Assembly (NCBI RefSeq): GCF_027942865.1 | Contig: NC_134528.1 | Coordinates: forward strand, 25,382,586 to 25,446,585 | Length of the DNA stretch: 64,000 bases | Origin: Odontesthes bonariensis | Lineage: Eukaryota > Chordata > Actinopteri > Atheriniformes > Atherinopsidae | Reading direction: 5' to 3' | Shown here: positions 31,126 to 41,000 of the stretch, in pieces | How the letters are laid out: the number at the start of each line of letters is the position of its first letter | Numbering within the stretch: the stretch's first letter is position 1 | Position numbers and translations under genes: made by a program | Notes under the pieces: model-generated | Told to the model about the DNA's origin: nothing | Seen by the model: only the letters and a program-made list of their open reading frames with translations | The model's database searches: none

Positions 31126-32955
31126 TTTTGAAACTACTGGCTACTACTATTGACTGAAACATAGACATAAGTGCCACACAGAGAATTAAGCTTCCAACTG
31201 TCTTGACAGGTTAAAAAATTTAGTCAGTCTTTTCACTATCTGACCGTTAGTTGTTGCTGTAAGTTTTAGACCCTCCATGTGAGACACAATGGTCGATGGA
31301 AGCTGTGCTCATTTTTGTTGCCCCAACCTAAAAATCCTCAGTGAAAATGAGCTTGTACAACTTGTTGTGTTCCCTTTGAAGCTGAGCCGAGCTGGAGCTG
31401 ATAAAAACCCATGTCTACAATATTGTCATTTTATATAGGACTGAGTATGGTTTTCACACTTTCCCATTGTACTCAAGAACCAGATGTTAGCAAGTGAAAG
31501 CATTTTTTTTTTACCAGTGTGCAAAGGGCTTAAGCATTCTCTTGTGATAACTGAGACCACTTCCTTCATTTGAAGTTTTTTTTTTTTTTTTTTTTACAGT
31601 TTAAAATAGATAGCCTCTTTCACTCTTCTTTTAAACCACTGTTCAAAATGGGTACATCTCTGGGCTCAAAAGAAGTGGACCACCGAGACCACCTGCATCT
31701 CATGTACGATTTTTTTTTACACTGCAATGTCCTCACTGAAAAAAAAGTAACTGAAAAATGTTTCTTTGCATTTTTTCCTTTCCTTGATTAAATAATAACA
31801 AGAATCATTGTTTTGCTACCAAATGGTTTAGATGTCACCTAATGGTAAAGATATCGACATTTTTAAAAGTGATGGCACAACATACCTTAACTGAGTGGTA
31901 CAGATTGCTAACACAGGTTTACTACCACAATTTTTTAATAAGATTAATTATGATGTGTGACAAATGTACTCTATTAGATGGTAAAGTAGCCTATTCAGGG
32001 GTTAAGTCACACTATTAAAATTATTTGAAATCTTTGTATAGATTATGATATACTTAAGCACTTGAGGTTTAGTGTAGTCATTAGAAAAGCATGATGTCTT
32101 GTCATAATTCTAGTTTTCTGAGTGGCAGAAGATGGGCCATTGTGTTAAGAAAGTAGTTTAACTGTTTCTTGCTTTCTCTTTTAAAATGTATTTATAAAAT
32201 ACTGCTTTTTATTGTCTCTGACATAGAGAGTGCATGCGTGATTTGAACATAATTATGTTACAATGAATATGTACAAGATTTTTAGTACTTATCAAATTCA
32301 CTTTCAGGGGTATGTGATTCATTATCATTTCAAGAGGAAGTTTAAATGCAGAAAAAAATAGGTTAAGTTATTATCACAATAAATATATCATTTGTATTTG
32401 ATATGGTACAAATGAATTAATGTGTTAGACCAACCCAAACCAAACTTTGAAATTACATCTAAAGATAGTTTTCCAACCAAAATTGTACAAAAGATGATGC
32501 AGTTGGGGATCAAATCACTGCAACATGTATATCTTCAACTAGATTAAAATGGGCCTAGCTGTTATGCACATCCTCCAAACTCCCACCTTTTTGCATCTTT
32601 TTGTAAAAACAGAAAATCATAACTGTATGTTAATCCAGCCTGATTCCCGATAAAGCTGCTTTCAATCAAATATTTTTCTGTTTCTTTTATCAGGCGTCAG
32701 AAACTGAGATTGAAAATCAGCCCATTTAGACACACAATCACTTAAAATATTTCATGACTCTTTCATCATTCTCTAATAAAATCCTGATAATAACATCTGA
32801 CCAAATCACCATTCAAGTATCTTGAAGACAACGTCTGTGCAGTTAATTCAGCTAGACTTACATGTACCATGTACCATGATATCCCACAGAGAAAGTTCAA
32901 AGCAGCAGAATATCATGAATGTTTTTTCACTCAATCCACAGTGTTGCTGTACTCT
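31126..32955. other. Intergenic, nothing recognised
   Basis: AT-rich with a T-run at 31579-31596. No exon with recognisable domain. The small frame at 31570-31791 begins in the T-run and is not credible. Confidence 0.45.
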
Positions 32956-32959
32956 AGGA

Positions 32960-33424
32960 ACCATAAGTAGACCTGCAGTCTGAGAATGAAGTGCTCTGTT
33001 TGGAAAATATTTCACTATGAATATAAACCCAGCAGAGCTCTTAGATCCAAGGACTCAGGTCAGCTGGTCCAGTCCAGAGTCCAGACTAAACATGGAGAAG
33101 CAGCATTTAGCTGTTATGCTGCAAACAAGTGGAACAAAAACTGCCAGTGGAGATTAAACTTTCACCAAATGTAGACATTTTTAAATCCAGGTTAAAGACA
33201 TTTCTGTTCTCATGTGTCTATGCATGAAATATCTTTTAACTTATCTAGACTGTTGCCTGTTTTTAAATTCATTTAAATGATTTTATTTGTTTCTCTTTAT
33301 ATTCTTTTATGTATTTTTAATGCTTCTTCCACTCCCTGCTGCAATGCTTTTATTTTATGTAAAGCACTTTGAACTGTTTGTACATGAAATGTGCTATACA
33401 AATAAATTTGATTTGATTTGATCT
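32960..33424 (+). mobile_element. L2-like LINE 3' fragment, plus strand
   Basis: Readable ORF2 end: SRALRSKDSGQLVQSRVQTK, AAFSCYAANKWNK and VDIFKSRLKTFLFSCVYA with frameshifts. A 3' UTR follows, ending CTATACAAATAAATTTGATTTG. The pattern is typical of the L2-type ORF2 C terminus. Confidence 0.65.
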
Positions 33425-34260
33425 GATATGAAATCTTTAAGATATGATGGAGCTCGGTCATTAAGAGCTTTATATTTAAGAAGAAATTTTTTTAATTCTA
33501 TTCTGAATTTAATGGAGCCAATGAAGAAAAGCTAAAACTGGAGAAATATGATCTCTCCTGTTAGTTCCCATCAGAAATCTGGCTCCAGCATTTTGGTTCA
33601 GCTGGAGGCTTTTCAGAGAATTTTTGGAACAGCCGAATAATAAAGAATTACAGTAGTCCAATCTTGAAGTAACAAATGCATGGACTAGTTTTTCTGCATC
33701 ACTCTGAGTCAAGATGTTCCTAATTTTGGCAATATTACGAAGTAATATTAACGTTTTATTTGTGCGTCAAATGATAAATTCTGGTCAAAAATAACTTCAA
33801 GGTTCCTCACTGTAGTACGAGAAGCCAAGGAAATGACATCTAGAGTAACTATAAGCTAGACAATTTCTCCCTGAAGCGCTCAGGTCCAACGATAACGACT
33901 TCAGTTTTGTCTGAATTTAGAGCAGAAAATTCTGTCATTCAGGTCTTTATGTCTTTAAGACATGCTTGTAGTCTGACAAACTGATTTCATCTGGTTTCAT
34001 AGATAAGTACAGGTGAGTATCATCAGCATAAACAGCTTGACATCAAAAATGATGCCAAGCTGTTTAATAAGATTACCTAATGGAGGTATATATGAAGTGA
34101 AAAGAATCGGTCCAAGCACAGAACCCTGAGTAACTCAATAACTTACTTTGTTGTGCGAGGAAGATTCTTTGTTTACAAGAACAAACTGGAATCTATCAGA
34201 TAAATATGACTTATACCAGCCTAATGCAGCTCCTTTAATCCCAAAAACATGTTGTAGCCT
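33425..34260 (-). mobile_element. L2-like LINE RT fragment, minus strand
   Basis: The minus-strand frame at 33509-33712 reads EKLVHAFVTSRLDYCNSLLF, LNQNAGARFLMG and RRDHISPVLAFLHWL. Further upstream (about 34009-34048) AVYADDTHLYLS carries the RT catalytic motif. It is joined tail-to-tail with the plus-strand L2 fragment. Confidence 0.7.
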
Positions 34261-34709
34261 TTGTGATAGAATCATAATAATAATAATGATAATAATAATC
34301 TTGTTCTAGTCTTGTTGAGCATTTTTACACTGTAACCGGCAGATACTGTGGGAGGCCTTGTGAGAAATCCAGTCAAGTAATATAGTTTTCCTTGCTCAAT
34401 ATGTCATTGCATTGAAGTTGTATCAAATTTAACAGGCGAAGAAGTTATTACTTGAGGTCAGGGGGATAGAGGATGACACTGCACCAACAACTGCCACGCT
34501 AGAGAAAAGAAAAACAATGCAATTAGACCTTTACTGGGATGACAGAAGGACCAGAAAGAGGAAAAGAAACAAGAATACAGGACATGAAAAAACAACACGA
34601 CCTTAAAAAGCCTAACACTTACATTGTGTAATATGTCACTTATTGTCGTTCATCCCAGGTTGTAGTTACCTAATTTTCATTTGGATTAGAGGATTTATAT
34701 ACATTAAAC
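34261..34709. other. Intergenic, short AAT-rich microsatellite only
   Basis: Microsatellite (AATAATAATGATAATAATAAT) at about 34276-34301. No gene seen. Confidence 0.45.
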
Positions 34710-34968
34710 CACGGATTCCCAAAGTGTGGTGCGGTGCGATCACTCTTGCCTGCATTCAAAACTTGAACCACCAGACGGGGAAAAAAAGAAGAAAACATTA
34801 CAAAAATGATCGGGATCTGGGCTTCACTTGGATTGGTGATATAGACTGCCCAAAGCCGAAACTGTGTTACAGTGTTTCAGATTAATTCAAATGCGAGAGC
34901 GCATTGTTGTGATTGTGATTATTTTAATATATGTGTGTTCTGGTCATTTGAGCATGATTAAACATGCC

Positions 34969-35003
<35 letters not shown>

Positions 35004-35087
35004 AAGGTGTGTGGGGGATGGGGGGGTTCATCAACCCGGTTGAGACATAGAAGGAGGTGCGCGGCTAAAAAAAGTTTGGGACCGCTG
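34710..35087. mobile_element. hAT MITE with near-perfect 8-bp target duplication
   Basis: Ends CACGGATTCCCAAAGTGTGG and AAAAGTTTGGGACCGCTG are imperfect inverted repeats. They are flanked by CATTAAAC (34702-34709) and CATCAAAC (35088-35095), an 8-bp duplication with one mismatch. It includes a T-run of about 30 bases. Non-autonomous hAT. Confidence 0.75.
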
Positions 35088-35419
35088 CATCAAACCTTAG
35101 CACTAAAAAATGGTGTTCTTTATTTTCTTAATGGATACATGATGTTGGTAAACTCTTTTTATATGATCGCAAGTGATGCAACATCTCTTCAAATAAAGCT
35201 GCCAATCCAAGAGCATATACGTTTGCTGTAAAGCAGCACAGCACAAAAACACACCCACACACAGCTAATTAAGTCACAAGTGTCAGTACATTCGCACTTC
35301 CTTTTTACACAACACTTCAAGCATTCATGTGAGAGTTTGCCTTTCACTCTGACAGACTGTTAGATCTGAGGTGTGTGTGTACTGTATGTGGCAGCCCGCC
35401 TGCAGCCAAGGTTTGCGGG

Positions 35420-35495
35420 ATGAAAGCCCACTGGTGGAGCTGTGTGTTAGGGTTGCTCTGCATGCCTGCAGAGGTACTTCTCAACAACTTAGCAG
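35420..35495 (+). CDS. CD7-like gene exon 1: leader
   Basis: ATG 35420, donor GTGAGT at 35496, phase 1. Confidence 0.55.
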
Positions 35496-36968
35496 GTGAG
35501 TGTCTTTTTGAGTGAGAAAAGATTTGGTAGGTTTTTATCTTAAGATCTGAAAAAAATATACTGTAGATGTCTTCAAAAAATAAGTCTGAGTCATCTTTTC
35601 CTGTTTGTTTGCAGCTTCATCCTGTTTCAAGCCTCTGAGTGGTGTTTCTAAAGACACTAGTCGAAAAATGCTTCTTTACTTATAAAAATGCACTGATCCA
35701 ACAATGAAATGCATGTAAAAGTACTTTATTTAAAACAGCAAATGTACTCATCAACAGTAACAGTAAAAAAAGCAAAATAATGATATGATGAGATTTTTCT
35801 GTTGCATATAAAGCTGATATCAGATATTTTGAAAGCTACTATTTTGTATATTTAGTTTAGAGGGTATTAAAGATTCTAGCTCCCCTACTTGTTCCCTGTC
35901 CAAGAATATTGTGCCTCTAACTGGACACAGCTTTGACTCTATTCATCAAAAAGTCTTTTACGTGTTAAATCTTGACCTACAAAATTTGTCATGACTAGAT
36001 ATGAGGCATTAAATGTAACAAGTATAAATTAGAGAAATGTAGTTACGTCGAAGTGGTGTCAGTTCGAAATTTTCATAGGCTTTTTCATGAATTTGCAAAA
36101 GGCAGTGTTTGAAATGATCATTTACAACACTTCTGCCTCTTCTCCATCTCTCCCTGACAGCGTCTCAAAACCCCTCAACCATCTCCCTTCTGAGGGTCAA
36201 TTCATCTCTTGAGACCACATGCTTCACATCCTTGTCAAATCCCTTGTCACTCACTCTGCGCAGGCAGTTCCAGAATGAGGAGGTTGTGCACCTGCACTTT
36301 AAAAATGAACAGATCAAAAAAACAACGACAGCTCAAAAATTTGTGGGCAGAGTTCACATAACTGAAGAGCTACAGGTAAAGTCTGCAATCTCACTGCAGC
36401 TGTCTCAGCTGGGGTTGGAGGATACAGATTTGTATTACTGCCGCTGGACTCTCCTCAAGTCAGCAAACCTGGTCACCGTGACCAGCAATGGGACCATCAT
36501 CATTGTCAGAGGTGAAAAGAATTCCACAGTACGCGCTCATCAAAAGAGCTCTAGCTTTATTTGTTATCCATTCAACTTTCTCTGATTATTTCCTTTAACA
36601 GAGAGTGCCCCCCAAGACCAATGCGAGGACACCATTTTGGATCTCACCTTGATTTCCCTGAGTGTTACAGCACTGTCTGTCACATTGTCCCTCTTCATCG
36701 GCGCACTGATTTTCAAGTGCAAGAGAGTAAGTATGAAGCTAGATTTGCTTTACCCTCTATTGTAATAATGCATGAGCTGAGTGGTTGAGTGTTTTCAAAT
36801 GAAGGTATCTTTGTGTTCCTACAGTTTAAAAAGCACTTCAAACCTGCCAGAGTTGTAAGACCTCCCAGACCTGAAAGAGCTCAGCACATCTGTCCTCGGC
36901 AGCAACCCCAGTACCGTCCTTACTTAGTCACATCTTTAAACAATCCTAACAGCAGGGGCATTCAGTGA
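35420..36968 (+). CDS. V-set Ig transmembrane receptor, CD7-like
   Basis: Four exons: 35420-35495, 36161-36511, 36602-36726, 36825-36968; junction phases 1, 1, 0. The product is about 230 residues. The leader (MKAHWWSCVLGLLCMPAEVL) is followed by a V-set domain with the strand-B Cys (ETTCFTS), TLRRQF where a Trp would normally sit, GRVHITEEL and the strand-F motif LGLEDTDLYYCRW. Two N-glycosylation sequons (NSS, NGT) are visible. A transmembrane segment (LTLISLSVTALSVTLSLFIG) and a basic, Pro-rich tail (ARVVRPPRPERAQ, QPQYRPYLV) with no ITIM or ITAM follow. A missing Trp with an LRRQ-type strand C recalls CD7, a T/NK-cell surface receptor. The orthology is inference; it could also be a CD300-like or lineage-specific receptor. 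Polyadenylation signal at 37328. FDXR starts 1 kb downstream on the same strand. Confidence 0.65.
35496..36160 (+). other. Intron 1 of the CD7-like gene
   Basis: 665-bp GT-AG intron, no repeat recognised in it. Confidence 0.5.
36161..36511 (+). CDS. CD7-like gene exon 2: V-set domain
   Basis: Acceptor CTGACAG ending 36160, donor GTGAAA at 36512. Carries both Ig cysteines and the DTDLYYC motif. Confidence 0.7.
36602..36726 (+). CDS. CD7-like gene exon 3: transmembrane segment
   Basis: Acceptor AACAG ending 36601, donor GTAAGT at 36727. Confidence 0.65.
36825..36968 (+). CDS. CD7-like gene exon 4: cytoplasmic tail
   Basis: Acceptor CTACAG ending 36824. Encodes FKKHFKPARVVRPPRPER and ends at TGA 36966-36968. 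Confidence 0.6.
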   Translation, partial: FKKHFKPARVVRPPRPERAQHICPRQQPQYRPYLVTSLNNPNSRGIQ

Positions 36969-37327
36969 AGCTCAGAGCAGGTGCAAGGTTGATGATAAGA
37001 TTTGGACTTCCTTGGCAAAAATATGTAGTTTACACTGTAAATTTATCTGAAAAACACATGACCAATATGAGTCTCTTTTATTGTAAGCCTTTTGCTATGC
37101 TGCCCGTCATTTCCTTGTAGACACAAATTTGTGTTTTTGTCTGCAGAAATAGTGTCTTAGGTACCACATCCTGGTTTATGTGGTGTTTCACGGGCGTGAT
37201 TCGTGTGACTGCTATCAGTGAAGAAAAGCTGCAGTACAAGCATTATTACTGTTTGCATTACATTGCATGAGAACATGAGGTTTCTAAAGTACTTTGAATT
37301 GTTTTTTTGTCATGATTTCTATAAAAA

Positions 37328-37333
37328 AATAAA
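37328..37333 (+). terminator. AATAAA polyadenylation signal of the CD7-like gene
   Basis: The AATAAA lies 360 bp after the stop codon and is followed by a GT/T-rich region. Confidence 0.5.
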
Positions 37334-37339
37334 TAGAAA

Positions 37340-37952
37340 AATTGATGAACACTGACCACACTTTTCTGCTTGTTTTGATATGTACATTAAATCTAATTTG
37401 TTCACAATGTTGCTATTCTCTTGAAAGCTCTTAAAATGCTCATATATATATAATTTTTTTTAATAAAAAGGGAGACAGTTTGACAAATGATTGGACATTT
37501 AGAACTTGGCATCAGTGTTTTGTAATGGAAGCATGCTACTCAACGGAGAACGCAAGGTGAGCTGAGTATGTGGAACCTCGGTGCTGACGTGCTGCCGGTT
37601 TTACACGGGCTATAGTTGCTGTAACACAAGGTGTAGCCTTGAAAACGGCTTGTTTTCACAACTTAAATTGAGTTTAAATGTCCGAATTAAATACATTTAC
37701 ATTGACATTGGAACTCAAGAGTTCACTGATAGCATTATCTAACAAGCTAGCTAAATGTCCGTGACAACTAGCCAGTACAGATAAACGTCCGGCTACCTTG
37801 GCTTTTGATCTCATTCCCACTTAGTCATTGTCCAAAGCTCAAAGCAGAGGCAGATATGTGGGGCTGGTTGACAAATTACAGCGAAACAGTACGGCGGGTT
37901 TAGTTGGTTTTTAGTTTTGTCAGGCAGCTCGTTTTTAGCCAGGTGGGAAAAC
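37340..37952 (+). promoter_or_regulatory. Likely FDXR promoter and 5' UTR region
   Basis: The 610 bp between the CD7-like polyadenylation signal and the FDXR start codon must contain the FDXR promoter if the gene has no upstream exon. No clear TATA box or CpG island is visible, so this is by position only. Confidence 0.35.
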
Positions 37953-38034
37953 ATGAGTGGCTATAAACTGCTGTTTTCTCAGCTGAAGCTGTCGACTTTT
38001 AGAGGGACGAGATGGACAAGCCGATTTCATGAAG
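37953..38034 (+). CDS. fdxr: fdxr exon 1: mitochondrial presequence
   Basis: ATG 37953, donor GTGAGC at 38035, phase 1. Arg/Lys-rich, no acidic residue before the final Glu. Confidence 0.8.
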
Positions 38035-41000
38035 GTGAGCTACCTCGTTATATAACGCTAATAGTCTGATCCTCTGGTCCTGTAAAAAAGTTGGCATTTG
38101 ACTCCCGTAAGCAGCACTAAAAGGGGAATATATAACTGCATTCCAAACTATAGTAGTATTTCCTTGATACTTGGTGAGATTGAACTATAACGTTATACAT
38201 TGCATGTGAAACTTTATTACAGAAGGAGCTTTCTGCTAGTTAAACTCAGCTCAGTTAATGTTTTGTTTGGTTGAAGCGTACATCCCTACTTACTCCACAC
38301 CTTCGACTTTACAGGTTTTGGTGGGTGTGGAAAGGCTTTTTTGTCCTCTAATTGTCCAAAGGTGTGTATTGTTGGAAGCGGCCCTGCAGGTTTTTACACG
38401 GCGCAGCATATCATCAAGGTGAGTACCTTAGGTAGGTATCTGAACAAGTGATGTTCAGATACCTACCCCCCCCCTTATTGTATGTATCCTTATGTGAAAC
38501 ATCTCTGGCGAACCCATAGTTTTGTATCTTTTATCTTTCACTTTTACAGAGATGTGGAAAAGCAAGCTATGCAACGTATATAACTATGTATCACGATGAA
38601 ATAAAAAAACAACATCTGGTCTAATACAGCATGACACATTATCCCATGTTAATATTTAATGAAAGTTACACAGGCAGTGTGTAAAAAATAAATAAATTAA
38701 TAAAAAAAATAAAAACTAAGCTTGTAAAACTGCCTTCAACAGGAATAACTTGAAGTCATTGTTTTTCTAAAAGATGTATCAGTCTTTCATGTTGTTGTGG
38801 AGGAATTTTGGCACACCTATCTTTAAAAGGTTCCTTCAGTTCATTGTTGTTTGCAGCATTTGTTTATGCACAGCTCACTTAAAGGGGAACTCCGGGGCAT
38901 TTGAAGCACATTTCCATTGCTAGAGGTTGTCAAATACTGACGGTAGGACACAGACCGGTGCAAATCGGCGCTCCCTGTGCGGCGATTGTGCTGTTTGCGC
39001 AGCCTGTCATGCTAACCAACTATGTGGTGGCTAAGGGGCAAGAGCTAAACCTTCCACGTAAAACAACAACTTGCACACTGCAGAAACGTCACACCACTTT
39101 ATAAACCATCCGACAATAAAGTCACAAGCCTTACCATCAAAACCATATGCATGGTTCTCACATTACTGGCATGGGGACGTTACCAAACAACTTTATAAAC
39201 AGCATGTCACTTACCTCTTGTCGGTAGGCGCGCGCATGTGAAAGCCCAAAAGAGTCAATGGACTATACTCCCATATACAAAACAATTATCTTCTCTAGAA
39301 AAACTGCGTTCAAGTATTTAAAACATTACAACAATACATGCCCAGTAATATTGTTGTAATGTTTTAAATACTTGAACGCAGTTTTTCTAGAGAAGATAAT
39401 TGTTTTGTATATAGGATTATCGTCCATTGACTGTTTTGGGCTTTAACATGCGCGAGCGTACAAATAACCGGTGAGTTACATGCTGTTTCTAAAGTTGTTT
39501 TGTAACGTCCCCATGCCAGTAATGTGAGAACCATGCATATGGTTTTGATGGTAAGGCTTGTGACTTTATTGTCGGATGGTTTATAAAGTGGTGTGACGTT
39601 TCTGCAGTGTGCAAGTTGTTGTTTTACGTGGAAGGGTTAGCGCTTGCCCCTAGCCACCACGTATTTGGCTAGGATGACAGGCTGCGCAAACAGCACAATC
39701 GCCGCACAGGGAGCGCCGATTTACACCGGTCTGTGTCCTACCGTCAGTATTTGACAACCTCTAGCAATGGAAATGCGCTTCAAATGCCCCGGAGTTCCCC
39801 TTTAAGTGTTCCACCACAGCATTTCAATCAGGTTCAGGTCTGGACTTTGACTGAGTCATTGCAACACCTCGATTCTTTTCTTTGTCAGACATTCTGTTGT
39901 AAATGTGTTGTTGTGTTTGGGATCATTGGGCCTCATGCAAGAACATTTTCGTAGTTGTATTCTAAATTTCTCTTACTTTTTTTGTACGTCAGTTTCAACA
40001 AACGCTCTTAACTTCGGAAAAAGTGTGTAAACGACCTGCGTAAATGATGAATGCCACCGGTGCGTATTTAAGTGCACTTGCACGAGGATAGTCAGTGGTG
40101 GACTGGGACTAAAAAACAGGCCTGGACTTTGACTCGGCTCAGCCTGCAACGGATGTGCGAAAACCCATGAGCCACAGACACGGGTCTCAAAATACTTAAA
40201 TCTTAACCCATGATATTTTACCTTCTAAATTATAGCATTGTCACTTTTGACTAAAAGTTGTATTTAAGAGCATAGTGTAGAATACTCACTGAGAAATAAA
40301 CAACACTCTTTAAATGTCTCTCTGCTGAACAATACAATGCAGGTGAGGTGTCTGCCTGAAACACACAAAAACAAATTATGAGTTTTGGGGACCATGAAGC
40401 AGGCTATATCTGATTTAGATGCCCAATACAGTGTATGGTTCTCTTCACAGTATGTTAGCCATTTTCTGTCTGTGCCATCTTTGCGTGTAAATGCTTTTTG
40501 CACAGTCAGGTGTTTTGTCTTCCTCTGAGGGTGGTAAGAAAAAAACACTTCTAGGCTGTGACTGTCTGACTTGGGGCGCTCAAAGTAATGCAGGATAGAG
40601 CTGGAGTGGGTGTCATCCTCTCTATGCTCTACCTAAATAAACAAATGAAAGAATGGATTTTAAAAAAACAACAGGGTTTATGTATTACATCAGCTATTCC
40701 TTGTAATCTTAAAAATGGATTTATTACTTACTAATTTTAATTAGTTTGTTACTTACTAATTTTAATTAGTTTGTGCAGAAATTACTACCCAAAAATGGTT
40801 CAATTAGGCCTACTTTTATTAAATATTTCTTCTGCATTCATGTTGCTGCGACATGTTTGTGTTTTAGAGCTAAACAACTGTAACAACTGTAATAGTTTTG
40901 TTTCATTTCTGGGTATAGATCAAAATGTAGCAACCTGAAATAACATTTGCTAACGTCAGATTACCTAGCAAGTAACCCTAATTCCCCCCCTTTCATACTT

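Noticed and set aside
34976..35002. Poly(A) tail of a retrotransposed gene
   Set aside because: The T-run is internal to a hAT MITE with its own terminal repeats and target duplication.
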